64,000 bases of DNA from Chitinophaga japonensis (GTDB taxonomy: Bacteria; Bacteroidota; Bacteroidia; Chitinophagales; Chitinophagaceae): NCBI RefSeq assembly GCF_007830125.1, contig NZ_VLLG01000003.1, positions 300,247 through 364,246 on the forward strand. Direction: 5' to 3'. A model generated the notes under the pieces. It did no database searches. It was not told the DNA's origin and worked only from the letters and a program-made list of their open reading frames with translations. Of this stretch, positions 45,770 through 56,542 are shown in pieces; position 1 is the stretch's first letter; each line of letters starts with the position of its first letter. The position numbers and the translations under genes were made by a program.

Positions 45770-48277
45770 TTAAAAAGTATAAGATACGGTGGCCTGCCAG
45801 TTACGGGGCGCACCCGGGAACAGGCGAAGGTAATCATATCCGCCCACCCAATGTGTTTTATTGGTCAGGTTGTTCATGTTGAACTGTACCTGTACTTTGT
45901 TCACTTTATAATAGAGCGCTGCGTTGAGCAGGGCATAACCGGGAATGGTCTGTACTTCGTTCAGGCTCAGGTTCCGTTCTGTTACAAAATTGCCGCCTAT
46001 GCCCAGGCCGAGTCCCTTTGCCGGGCCGGCCGGAATGGTATACTTGGTCCAGATGCTGCCCTGTTGTTTGGGTGCATTGGGCTTTTGCTCGCCTATTTTT
46101 GTAGAATCTGCTTTTCCCGCTTCTGTAATAACAGCGTCATTATAGGCATACGTTACTACTATATCCCAGTGAGGGGCTATCTGCCCGGTTACATCCAGTT
46201 CCACGCCTTTGGCCTGTTCTTCGCCTATTTGTATCCGCAGGTCGGGGTTGTTGGGATCTGAACCAAGGTATAAAGTGCCTTTCTGCCGGATGCGGTACAC
46301 CGCCAGGTTGGCGCTAAGCCGGCCATTCAGCCATTCAGTTTTCAAACCGCCTTCTATGAGGTTGCTTTCAATAGGGTCAAAGGGGCCGCCGTAAATGGGA
46401 TTACCTTGTATAGCGGCATCCTGCGGGTTGTAGCCCTGGGTGTAAATGCCGTATGCGTTGATGTTTTTAGTAACGCTGTATACAAGGCCCACACGGGGAA
46501 GAAAAGCGTGCTGGGTTACGTTTTTCACGCTGTCCGTTTTATAGTTGGCTTTGTTGATATAGAGCTCGTAGCGCAGGCCCAGTAATACCTGCAGGTTGCC
46601 CAGTTTTACCTGGTCCTGCATATAAAAGCCGTTCAGGCTGCTGAAAGCGGCTATAGTAGCGCTGTTGGTAGCGGTAGTGAATATATACTTGCTCATGTCC
46701 TCCAGTTGGTTGTTCTTTTTTACCAGGTCGTAGGAGGGCACATTAGGCTTGGGTATCCTGATGGTGGTATCGTTACCGGAGGCCGTTTTGTAGGTATAGT
46801 TATAAAATACGTAGTCGGATGCCCTGGCGGGATTGTATGCGCCTGCGGTGCCGTTGGTTCTCAGGTATCCGCTGGCGGTTTGCTGGGAGGCGCCGGGAGG
46901 CACCACGCTCTGCGCATAATCGTAGCCCAGCAGCAGCTTGTGGGCCAGCTTGCCCGTATTAAGGTCGTAGGTAAAGTAAGCGGATACATTGTCGCTGTTT
47001 TGCGGCGACTTGCGGATGAATGCCTGCCGGGCTACCAGGCCGTTGATAGGTTTGCCGGCGGAGTCTACGGCATAGGCATTGGCGCTCCTGTTTTCCAGCA
47101 GGTCTTCCATGTAGCCGGTATGCAGGTAGGCCAGGTTAAAGGCCAGCCTGCTGTTAAACTGGTGCACCAGCGATGCGGTTACCATATAGGTTTCTTCATT
47201 CAGGTAATCGTTCACCGCGCTTAAAGAAAGGGAGATGGGCGTGGTGTACAGGGCCTGCTGGTCGGTACCGTTAAATACGGACTGGCCGCGGTCCAGGCGG
47301 CTATTGGATTTGTTATATACCGCATCAAAGTTGATCCTTGTTTTTTCAGTCGGCAGGAACGAGATGGACGGCGCCACTACCAGGTTTTTGTCAAACTGCA
47401 GGTCGCGGAAGGACTGTGCGTTCTCGTAGCCCAGGTTCAGGCGGTACAGGATGGTCTTGTCCTTGTTGAGCGGGCCGGTGAAGTCCGCCAGGGCGCGGGC
47501 GGTATTAAAGCTGCCGGTGGTAAAGCTCAGCGACTTGCGCGCTTCCTCCAGCGGTTTTTTGGTAACACGGTTCACGGTGCCGCCGGGGGAGGCGTTGCCA
47601 AAAAGGGCGGAGGCCGGCCCTTTGATCACTTCCACCCTTTCCAGGTAGTTCACCATCGGCTGTTTCCAGAAGCCGGAAAAGGTGCGCATGCCGTTCAGCA
47701 ACTGGGTAGTGCTGCCGCCGTTAATGCGGAAGCCGCGAATGGTGAGATCGTCGTAAAAGGTGAACTGGTTCACCCCGCTGAAGTTCTTCACTACATCGCC
47801 CATGCGTACGGCGGACTGGTCCTGCATCAGCTCTTTGGTTACGTAAGAGATGGCCTGCGGCACTTCGCGCAGGGGGGTGGCTGTTTTGCTGCCAATAAAG
47901 GAATTGGTGTTCTTGTAGCCGGATTCCCGCCTGCCGGTGATCTCCACGGTCTGCAGTTGTTCCGTGGCCGGCAGCAGGGTAATGTTCACTACTTTCATTT
48001 CGTCCGGCGCCAGGTTGATGTTGCGCTCTTCCATGCCAAAGCCGGTATGGGAAAAGCGGATGGTATGCTTCCCGGCCGGCAGGTACCGGAGCAGGAATGC
48101 GCCGCTGCTGTCTGTAGTGGCGGTATGTTTTTTATTGAGCACAATGACGGTCACATGGGGGAGCGGTGCGTTGTTGATGTCCCTGACTACTCCTTTGATC
48201 ACTGTTTGTGCAAAACCGGAAAATGAGAATACGGTGAATACAGCGGTAAGAAACCGCTTGTGTGTAAAAAATGGCAT
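45770..48277 (-). CDS. TonB-dependent siderophore-type receptor
   Basis: 835 residues from the ATG at 48277 (MPFFTHKRFLTAVF), with a signal peptide cleaved near GFAQ-TV. A carboxypeptidase-like N-terminal domain (about 20-105), then the plug (REVPQAISYVTKELMQDQ, RMGDVVKNFSGV, VIKGPASALFGNASPGGTVN; about 125-260), then the 22-strand barrel ending in the aromatic ATVSYTF. The plug motifs are those of FhuA/FoxA-type receptors. First gene of the operon that continues with PepSY and pxpBCA. Confidence 0.95.
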   Translation of the reverse strand: MPFFTHKRFLTAVFTVFSFSGFAQTVIKGVVRDINNAPLPHVTVIVLNKKHTATTDSSGAFLLRYLPAGKHTIRFSHTGFGMEERNINLAPDEMKVVNITLLPATEQLQTVEITGRRESGYKNTNSFIGSKTATPLREVPQAISYVTKELMQDQSAVRMGDVVKNFSGVNQFTFYDDLTIRGFRINGGSTTQLLNGMRTFSGFWKQPMVNYLERVEVIKGPASALFGNASPGGTVNRVTKKPLEEARKSLSFTTGSFNTARALADFTGPLNKDKTILYRLNLGYENAQSFRDLQFDKNLVVAPSISFLPTEKTRINFDAVYNKSNSRLDRGQSVFNGTDQQALYTTPISLSLSAVNDYLNEETYMVTASLVHQFNSRLAFNLAYLHTGYMEDLLENRSANAYAVDSAGKPINGLVARQAFIRKSPQNSDNVSAYFTYDLNTGKLAHKLLLGYDYAQSVVPPGASQQTASGYLRTNGTAGAYNPARASDYVFYNYTYKTASGNDTTIRIPKPNVPSYDLVKKNNQLEDMSKYIFTTATNSATIAAFSSLNGFYMQDQVKLGNLQVLLGLRYELYINKANYKTDSVKNVTQHAFLPRVGLVYSVTKNINAYGIYTQGYNPQDAAIQGNPIYGGPFDPIESNLIEGGLKTEWLNGRLSANLAVYRIRQKGTLYLGSDPNNPDLRIQIGEEQAKGVELDVTGQIAPHWDIVVTYAYNDAVITEAGKADSTKIGEQKPNAPKQQGSIWTKYTIPAGPAKGLGLGIGGNFVTERNLSLNEVQTIPGYALLNAALYYKVNKVQVQFNMNNLTNKTHWVGGYDYLRLFPGAPRNWQATVSYTF

Positions 48278-48364
48278 GGTAATAAGCGTGCGCTGGTTTG
48301 AACTGCAAAGGAACGCCGGGACCATATTTGTTGCAACTCCAATCCGGAAATTCTTTTACGCAAG

Positions 48365-48404
48365 AGGGAAAAAAATGCGAAAGCCGGAACAGGATTATTC
48401 CGGC
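48365..48404 (-). terminator. Terminator after the TetR gene, before the TonB receptor
   Basis: GCCGGAA and TTCCGGC (48383-48389 and 48398-48404) form a stem; on the minus strand it is followed by TTTCGCATTTTTTT. It separates the TetR gene from the receptor operon, which must then have its own promoter in the remaining 88 bases; a box TTCCTTTG, one base from consensus, lies there. Confidence 0.65.
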
Positions 48405-48423
48405 TTATTGCCTAAACCTACAA

Positions 48424-48443
48424 CTGTTACACTGTTGTAACAG
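48424..48443. promoter_or_regulatory. Palindrome between TetR and the TonB receptor gene
   Basis: CTGTTAC (48424-48430) and GTAACAG (48437-48443) are perfect inverted arms with a 6-base spacer, about 150 bases upstream of the receptor start. It could be an operator for the adjacent TetR protein or an RNA hairpin at the end of the TetR message. Confidence 0.35.
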
Positions 48444-48505
48444 CAATTATGTGTATTAAAAATTAGAATATTATCGTTTCTTGTTCGAGGACGGTCTAAA
48501 AAATT

Positions 48506-49105
48506 TTAAGATCTGCGGATACCGTTCATCAGTACGGAGACCAGGAAATCCATTTTTTCACTCATTTCATCCAGTTTGCTTTCCATGATCAGGGCCGTTT
48601 CTACTCCCCTTTGTGCATTTACCAGCAGGAAAGCCAGCATATCCAGCTCCTGCTGATCATAATTCGGGAACTCGCCGGTAATTACCCCGTATTGCAGGAT
48701 ACTTTTAAGTATTTCGGCTTCTGTACAGTCATAATTTCTGCGGATGCCCAGCTCCAGTTCATTGCAGGACCTTACTTCACTTACCACTACCTGGTAAAGG
48801 GTGGTCATCCGTTTTATCTCCCGCATTTTGCTGCGGGTAAAGGCTTCCAGCTTTTTTACCGCACTGTCTTCCTTACTCACATCTTCCTGTATATTCCTGA
48901 AAATAATGTTCTTTTCCTTACGGATCACCGCGTCAAAGATCTCCTCCTTGTTCTTGTAATAATAATAAAGCGTGCTTTTCCCTTTACCTACCGCTTTTGC
49001 AATATCTTCCATGGTCGTCTTCTGCAACCCATAGTGCCGGAAAAGTTTCGTCGCTTCATCCAGGATATCGGATTTGATCACTTCGTCTTTAGCCAGTGTT
49101 GTCAT
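48506..49105 (-). CDS. TetR-family transcriptional regulator
   Basis: 199 residues. N-terminal helix-turn-helix (about 13-60: ILDEATKLFRHYGLQKTTMEDIAKAVGKGKSTLYYYYKNKEEIFDAVI) and a ligand-binding C-terminal domain with no clear homologue of known function. Divergent from the second TetR gene; two palindromes lie between them. The TonB/Pxp operon is next on the same strand. Confidence 0.92.
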   Translation of the reverse strand: MTTLAKDEVIKSDILDEATKLFRHYGLQKTTMEDIAKAVGKGKSTLYYYYKNKEEIFDAVIRKEKNIIFRNIQEDVSKEDSAVKKLEAFTRSKMREIKRMTTLYQVVVSEVRSCNELELGIRRNYDCTEAEILKSILQYGVITGEFPNYDQQELDMLAFLLVNAQRGVETALIMESKLDEMSEKMDFLVSVLMNGIRRS

Positions 49106-49140
49106 TGTAGGTTTAAAGTCGTTCCGCTCAAAACTAGCCA

Positions 49141-49166
49141 GAAAAATTGAGAAGGCCCAATTTTTC
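49141..49166. promoter_or_regulatory. 9-bp inverted repeat in the divergent TetR gap
   Basis: GAAAAATTG (49141-49149) and CAATTTTTC (49158-49166), perfect, 8-base spacer, 36 bases upstream of the minus-strand TetR ATG. TetR operators often have this layout. Confidence 0.5.
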
Positions 49167-49177
49167 CCAGACTTTCA

Positions 49178-49198
49178 GACTAAAAATATTTATTAGTC
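49178..49198. promoter_or_regulatory. Second inverted repeat in the divergent TetR gap
   Basis: GACTAA (49178-49183) and TTAGTC (49193-49198) with an AT-only 9-base spacer that is itself nearly symmetric. A candidate operator for the plus-strand TetR gene, upstream of its promoter. Confidence 0.45.
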
Positions 49199-49228
49199 GA
49201 AAAAATTATCCGTTCCCGCCAGGAAATA

Positions 49229-49259
49229 TTTGTTGAAACGAATAAAAGCACTACATTTG
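49229..49259 (+). promoter_or_regulatory. Bacteroidota-type promoter upstream of the second TetR gene
   Basis: TTTG at 49229-49232, 19-base spacer, TACATTTG at 49252-49259; the ATG at 49302 is 42 bases on. Confidence 0.65.
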
Positions 49260-49301
49260 CTAACGGTGTTAGATTTTTTGTGTAGTGATAGATATATACG
49301 A

Positions 49302-49901
49302 ATGGGAATAGCAGAACGCAAACAACGGCAACGGGAAGAGATGAGGGCAGCCATACTGGAGGCTGCCTGGAAGCTGGTGCATGAAGAAGGCTGGCAGGCC
49401 CTTTCTATCCGTAAAATTGCAGACGCTATTGAGTACAGTGTGCCGGTGGTGTACGACCATTTTGAGAACAAGGACGCCATTATTGCCGAGTTCAACAAAA
49501 AGGGGTTCCAGTTGCTGCGTAAACAGCTACAGGTGGCCAGGGCACAGTTCACGGAGCCGGATCAGCAACTGGAAGCGATCGGTACGGGCTACTGGGACTT
49601 TGCCTTTGCACAGAAGCAATATTACCAGCTTATGTTCAGCCTGGGAGTGCCCAGTTGCGAAAGCGCCCGTAAAATACCTGAGGTAAGCGCCTGTATGGAC
49701 GTTATCCAGCATACGATCAAACAGATCATTGATAAATACCGCAACAGGTATGCAGATCCCTTTCTGAAATTCCATGCCTTCCTGTCCATGATACACGGGC
49801 TGGTGTCCATCAATATTATCGGGCCCGCCAACAAGGACGAGCTGAACAGGCTGGTGTTGAAAGACCTTATATCAGGCTTTATCAAAGGATGTAAAGCATG
49901 A
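49302..49901 (+). CDS. TetR/AcrR-family transcriptional regulator
   Basis: 199 residues from the ATG at 49302; the frame is open from a TTG at 49230, but a promoter lies there. The helix-turn-helix (about 12-60) contains ILEAAWKLVHEEGWQALSIRKIADAIEYSVPVVYDHFENKDAIIAEF. C-terminal TetR_C-type domain. Followed by a YceI gene after 37 bases, likely co-transcribed. Confidence 0.92.
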   Translation: MGIAERKQRQREEMRAAILEAAWKLVHEEGWQALSIRKIADAIEYSVPVVYDHFENKDAIIAEFNKKGFQLLRKQLQVARAQFTEPDQQLEAIGTGYWDFAFAQKQYYQLMFSLGVPSCESARKIPEVSACMDVIQHTIKQIIDKYRNRYADPFLKFHAFLSMIHGLVSINIIGPANKDELNRLVLKDLISGFIKGCKA

Positions 49902-49938
49902 GCCATTTATTCATTAAAAAACAATAAACACAACAACA

Positions 49939-50514
49939 ATGAAAAAGACCGCCTTACTCTTTGCAGTTTGCTCCCTTTTTTCCCTGGCCGGTTTTGCCCA
50001 AAGCACCTGGTCATTAGACAAGGCCCACTCCAAGCTGGGTTTTACCGTTACGCACATGCTGATCTCTGATGTGGACGGATCTTTCACAGATTTTGACGCC
50101 ACCATCACCGCCTCCAAGGATGACTTCAGCGACGCCGTAGTGGAAATGACCGCCAGCGCCGCCAGCGTAAATACCCAGAACGAAAAACGCGACGGGCACC
50201 TGAAAAACGAGGATTTCTTTGATGTGGCCAAGCACAGCACCATCACTTTCAAAAGCAAAACTTTCCAGAAAGTAGGTGAGAACAAGTACAAAGTGACCGG
50301 CGACCTGACCCTGCACGGCGTTACAAAGCCTGTAACCCTGGATGCTACCCTCCGCGGCACTACCGTAAACCCGATGAGCAAGAAGACCGTAGCCGGCTTT
50401 AAAGTAACCGGCACCATTAAACGCTCCGATTTTAATTTCGGTACCAAGTACCCGAATGCTATGCTGAGCGAAGAGGTGGCCATTACCGCCAATACGGAAT
50501 TTGTGAAAGGTTGA
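49939..50514 (+). CDS. YceI-family periplasmic protein
   Basis: 191 residues with a signal peptide (ALLFAVCSLFSLAGFAQ) and the YceI lipocalin-like beta-barrel: WSLDKAHSKLGFTVTHMLISDVDGSF, the paired VTGDLTLHGVTKPVTLDATL and the final GTIKRSDFNFGTKYP. Family members bind polyisoprenoid-type lipids in the periplasm. A TetR gene precedes it and a strong terminator follows. Confidence 0.93.
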   Translation: MKKTALLFAVCSLFSLAGFAQSTWSLDKAHSKLGFTVTHMLISDVDGSFTDFDATITASKDDFSDAVVEMTASAASVNTQNEKRDGHLKNEDFFDVAKHSTITFKSKTFQKVGENKYKVTGDLTLHGVTKPVTLDATLRGTTVNPMSKKTVAGFKVTGTIKRSDFNFGTKYPNAMLSEEVAITANTEFVKG

Positions 50515-50550
50515 TAACCAGCGCGAAACGCTTTACCAATAAGGACTACA

Positions 50551-50597
50551 ACGAATTACACGAATTGTATGCTACGCAATTCGCGTAATTCGTTTTT
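50551..50597 (+). terminator. Terminator after the YceI gene
   Basis: ACGAATTACACGAATTG (50551-50567) pairs with CAATTCGCGTAATTCGT (50577-50593), one mismatch, followed by TTTTT. Within the 384-base gap between 50514 and 50899. Confidence 0.88.
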
Positions 50598-50767
50598 AAT
50601 TTGTGGTTAATTTTTGTAGTTGAGAGCAATAAAATGCTTTTCTATTCGACTTATAGTTAATATGTATGTGTTCGGAAGAGGGGCCAATCAAAATAATTAT
50701 AAAAAATATTTAACCTATTGAAAATGAGTGATATCCCTATGACAAAAGCATCTGTGCCGCAAAATTT

Positions 50768-50800
50768 TTTGTTAAGAAATGTTTAAGAATTGTATTTTTG
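50768..50800 (+). promoter_or_regulatory. Promoter of the sphingolipid operon
   Basis: TTTG at 50768-50771, 21-base spacer, TATTTTTG at 50793-50800. It leaves a leader of about 95 bases before the serine palmitoyltransferase ATG, long compared with others here and able to hold regulation. The rest of the gap (50598-50767) shows AT-rich sequence with no gene. Confidence 0.6.
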
Positions 50801-50892
50801 GACATTAAAAGTTTTTTGGTCGAACAGACCAAAGTCTTTACGGCAAGCGATAAAGCAAATTAACGCGTACGATTTTCACAGCTCAAGCATAA

Positions 50893-53253
<2,361 letters not shown>

Positions 53254-53258
<5 letters not shown>

Positions 53259-53326
53259 AATAGGATGTATGAAATAGGAAGTATGATGTGGAAAACATCT
53301 GCCAGGATCATCTTACTTCATACTTC
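53254..53326. repeat. Tandem and inverted repeat element between GNAT-like and CerR-like genes
   Basis: A 14-base unit TATGAAATAGGANG occurs twice in a row from 53254, overlapping the stop codon at 53256-53258. GAAGTATGA (53278-53286) then recurs inverted as TCATACTTC (53318-53326). Fourth element in this window that begins in a stop codon. Confidence 0.65.
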
Positions 53327-53352
53327 TTGCTTCACACAACGATATTAATAAG

Positions 53353-54342
53353 GTGACACAAAAAGTTCTTATTACGGGCGCCAGTGGATTTGTGGGATTT
53401 CATTTGATAGAGGCAGCCTTGCAGGCCGGACTGGAAGTGCATGCCGCTGTGAGGACTTCCAGCCGTATCGATCATTTGCAGGGCTACCCGGTGCAGTATG
53501 TTTCCCCGGATTTTAGTAGTATAGACTCCATCAGGGACGTGCTGGACCATCAGCAGTATAATTACGTGATACATGCGGCCGGTATCACCAAAGCTTTTTC
53601 AGACGATGAATATAATGCGGTAAATGCCGGTTATACCAGGCAGTTGGCGCTGGCCATACAAAGCGCCGCCGCACCGGTAAGCAAGCTGGTATTTATCAGC
53701 AGCCTGGCCGCGCTGGGGCCTGTTGCATACGAGGCGCCGGCGCCCATCCTGGAGAGCAGCGAGCCCAGGCCGGTGACCGGGTATGGCAGGAGCAAGCTGC
53801 TGGCGGAGCAGTACCTGCAGCAACTGGAGGGGCTGCCACTGATCACTTTACGGCCAACAGCCGTTTACGGCCCCCGGGACAAGGATATTTTTATCATGTT
53901 CAAAATGATCAGCCGCGGACTGGAACCCTATATCGGCAGAAAGCAGCAACGCTTCAGCTTTCTGTACGTGAAAGACCTGGCAAAAGCCACCATAGAAGCG
54001 CTTACATCGCCTTGTACAGGCACCTACAACTTGTCAGACGGAAATGTGTATGACCGCTATGCCCTGGCAGACATTACCAAAAAACTGCTGGGTAAAAACA
54101 CCTGGAAGCTGCATGTTCCCTACGGAATAGTGCAGGCATTGGCCGGCTTGCTGGAAAAAATGCCGTCCGGGGGTAAAAGCGCGCCGGCGCTCAACAGGGA
54201 AAAACTGAATGAGCTTACCGCGCCCAACTGGTACTGCAGCATCGAAAAGAGCAGGGAAGAACTGCATTTTACGCCCGCATACGACCTTGAAAAAGGACTG
54301 GCGGAAACACTGCAGTGGTACCGGGAAAACAAATGGTTATAA
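53353..54342 (+). CDS. Extended SDR, candidate 3-ketosphinganine/ceramide reductase (CerR-like)
   Basis: 329 residues from a GTG start. Rossmann motif GASGFVGFHL at about 8-17, active-site FISSLAALGP and YGRSKLLAEQ (YxxxK), and a C-terminal substrate domain (YNLSDGNVYDRYALADITKKLLG). Members include CerR, which reduces the 3-keto group in bacterial ceramide synthesis; the operon position supports that role. It could otherwise be a sugar epimerase, but no sugar genes are beside it. Confidence 0.75.
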   Translation: MTQKVLITGASGFVGFHLIEAALQAGLEVHAAVRTSSRIDHLQGYPVQYVSPDFSSIDSIRDVLDHQQYNYVIHAAGITKAFSDDEYNAVNAGYTRQLALAIQSAAAPVSKLVFISSLAALGPVAYEAPAPILESSEPRPVTGYGRSKLLAEQYLQQLEGLPLITLRPTAVYGPRDKDIFIMFKMISRGLEPYIGRKQQRFSFLYVKDLAKATIEALTSPCTGTYNLSDGNVYDRYALADITKKLLGKNTWKLHVPYGIVQALAGLLEKMPSGGKSAPALNREKLNELTAPNWYCSIEKSREELHFTPAYDLEKGLAETLQWYRENKWL

Positions 54343-54387
54343 CGGAAGTTAAAAAACGACAAGATAAACTGAAACAAATATTAACGA

Positions 54388-55713
54388 ATGAAACAACAAG
54401 TTCAAGAAGCAAAGGGCAAGCTCGGTATCCTGATACCCGGCCTTGGCGCTGTTGCTACCACTTTGATAGCAGGTGTGGAAGCCGTTAAAAAAGGGCTTTC
54501 CCAACCCATTGGCTCCCTTACCCAAACCGGCAGCATACGCCTTGGAAAAAGAACGGATAACAGAAGCCCGAAAATAAAAGATTTTGTGCCCCTTGCCGAG
54601 CTGAACGACATTGTTTTCGGCGGCTGGGATGTGTATGAGGACAATGTGTACCAGGCAGCCATGAAAGCCGGCGTACTGGACCCCCACCTGTTGAAGGCCA
54701 TACAGCCCGAGCTGGAAGCCCTGGTGCCCATGAAAGCGGCCTTTGACAAGAACTTCGTGAAGAACCTGGACGGCACCAACATCAAGGAATTTGATACCCG
54801 CTATAACCTGGCCCTGGCCGTAATGGAGGATATTAAAAACTTCAAGGCGGCCCATAACCTGGACCGCGTGGTAATGGTATGGTGCGGCTCTACCGAAATA
54901 TTCCATGAAGCGGCCGATATCCACGACAGCCTGGAGAAATTTGAGCAGGCCCTGAAGGATAACGACAGCCGTATCGCGCCCAGCATGATCTATGCGTATG
55001 CGGCCCTGAAAATGGGCGTACCCTACGCCAACGGCGCTCCCAACCTGACCTGCGACATCCCTGCCATGGTAGAGCTGTCAAAGGAAACCAACACCCCCAT
55101 TGGCGGCAAGGACTTCAAAACCGGGCAAACGCTGATGAAAACGATTCTGGCACCAGGTTTGCATGCTAGGGCCCTCGGTGTGCAGGGCTGGTTCTCTACC
55201 AACATCCTGGGCAACCGCGACGGATGGGTACTGGACGATCCGGAGAATTTTAAAACAAAAGAGGTGTCCAAACTAGGGGTACTGGAGGATATTCTCCGTC
55301 CTGATCTAAACCCGGAGTTGTATGGCGACCTGTACCACAAGATTCGGATCAACTATTATCCCCCCCGGGGCGATAATAAGGAAAGCTGGGATAATATCGA
55401 CATTTTCGGGTGGCTGGGCTATCCCATGCAGATAAAGATCAACTTCCTGTGCCGGGATTCCATCCTGGCGGCGCCCATTGTGCTGGACCTGGCGCTGTTC
55501 ATAGACCTGGCTAAAAGAGCCGGCATGTCGGGCATACAGGAGTGGTTGTCCTTCTACTTCAAATCACCGCAAACGGCGCCTGGTTTGAGGCCGGAGCACG
55601 ATATTTTCAAACAGTTGATAAAGCTGGAAAATACTTTGCGCCACATGATGGGCGAGGACCTGATCACTCACCTGGGCCTGGACTATTATGAAGATACTGC
55701 CGGGCAGTCATGA
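54388..55713 (+). CDS. myo-Inositol-1-phosphate synthase
   Basis: NAD-dependent conversion of glucose 6-phosphate to inositol phosphate, the sole route to inositol. 441 residues with the family motifs: GILIPGLGAVATTLIAGV (dinucleotide binding), VMVWCGSTEI, ALKMGVPYANGAPNLTCDIP, GGKDFKTGQTLMKT, NILGNRDGWVLDD, and SILAAPIVLDLALF. Of the bacterial form, shorter than eukaryotic Ino1. It overlaps pgpA by ATGA and starts the inositol-lipid half of the operon. Confidence 0.95.
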   Translation: MKQQVQEAKGKLGILIPGLGAVATTLIAGVEAVKKGLSQPIGSLTQTGSIRLGKRTDNRSPKIKDFVPLAELNDIVFGGWDVYEDNVYQAAMKAGVLDPHLLKAIQPELEALVPMKAAFDKNFVKNLDGTNIKEFDTRYNLALAVMEDIKNFKAAHNLDRVVMVWCGSTEIFHEAADIHDSLEKFEQALKDNDSRIAPSMIYAYAALKMGVPYANGAPNLTCDIPAMVELSKETNTPIGGKDFKTGQTLMKTILAPGLHARALGVQGWFSTNILGNRDGWVLDDPENFKTKEVSKLGVLEDILRPDLNPELYGDLYHKIRINYYPPRGDNKESWDNIDIFGWLGYPMQIKINFLCRDSILAAPIVLDLALFIDLAKRAGMSGIQEWLSFYFKSPQTAPGLRPEHDIFKQLIKLENTLRHMMGEDLITHLGLDYYEDTAGQS

Positions 55714-56168
55714 ACAGGTTGTATCAACTGATCTCCACCAGCCTGGGCATAGGCTATATTGGCAAAGGGGCCGGAACGGCAGCCGCCGTGGTAACGGCCT
55801 TTTGCTGGTACATGCTCCAGGCTGGGGAGATCCCCGATATAAGGGCGCAATGGCTGGTAACCCTGCTGATCGTGGTGCTGGGCACCTGGAGCGCAGCAGG
55901 CGTGGAAAAGCAGTGGGGGAAGGATCACCAGCGGGTAGTGATAGATGAAGTGGCGGGCATGTGCATCAGCCTGCTGATGGTGCCGCTGAGCGTGCCTTAT
56001 ATAGCGGCAGGGCTGATCCTGTTCCGCTTTTTTGATATCGCTAAGCCCCTGTATATCCGCAGGGCGGAGCGCTTGCCCGGTGGCTGGGGCGTGATGCTGG
56101 ACGATGTACTGGCAGGGGTGTATACCAACCTGCTTTTACAGGTGGTATACCGGGCTAAATTATTTTAA
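55710..56168 (+). CDS. pgpA: PgpA-family phosphatase, candidate PI-phosphate phosphatase
   Basis: 152 residues with the PgpA fold: ISTSLGIGYIGKGAGTAAAV at the N-terminus, the acidic VVIDEVAGMCISLL, and FFDIAKPLYIRRAERLPGGWGVMLDDVLAGVYTNLL at the end. Classic PgpA removes phosphate from phosphatidylglycerophosphate. Next to inositol-phosphate synthase and a CDP-alcohol phosphatidyltransferase, dephosphorylation of phosphatidylinositol phosphate is the better guess. Confidence 0.85.
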   Translation: MNRLYQLISTSLGIGYIGKGAGTAAAVVTAFCWYMLQAGEIPDIRAQWLVTLLIVVLGTWSAAGVEKQWGKDHQRVVIDEVAGMCISLLMVPLSVPYIAAGLILFRFFDIAKPLYIRRAERLPGGWGVMLDDVLAGVYTNLLLQVVYRAKLF

Positions 56169-56170
56169 AA

Positions 56171-56542
56171 ATGGCGACCTTTATAAAAGCGCAGGCCGCC
56201 TCTTTGGCAGCCACCTGTTTCGACTTTTTGACCACAATCGTTTTGGTGAATGTATTCGGTTGGTGGTACCTGGCTGGCAGCATTACGGGAACCATTGCCG
56301 GTGGCGTCCTCAATTTCATGATGGGACGGTTATGGGCCTTTAATGCCGGAGACAGGAGAATAGAGTGGCAGTTTATAAAATATGTGCTGGTATGGGTTGG
56401 AAACCTCCTGCTGAATGCAGCAGGAGTATTTATGATTACGCAATACATAGGTTTGAGCTATGTAATATCTAAAATACTAACAGCAGTAGTGGTAGGCATA
56501 GGATATAATTATGTGTTGCAAAAGAAATTTGTTTTCAGATGA
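56171..56542 (+). CDS. Small GtrA-family membrane protein
   Basis: 123 residues, four membrane helices, GtrA fold (FIKAQAASLAATCFDFLTTIVLV; GGVLNFMMGRLWAF; NYVLQKKFVF at the end). Within a lipid operon it may help flip a lipid-linked intermediate, a guess from the family. Its stop overlaps the ATG of the DUF5686 gene. Confidence 0.85.
   Translation: MATFIKAQAASLAATCFDFLTTIVLVNVFGWWYLAGSITGTIAGGVLNFMMGRLWAFNAGDRRIEWQFIKYVLVWVGNLLLNAAGVFMITQYIGLSYVISKILTAVVVGIGYNYVLQKKFVFR

Noticed and set aside
53353..54342. Sugar-nucleotide epimerase
   Set aside because: The sequence alone allows it, but the operon context favours a CerR-like reductase; recorded as the alternative.
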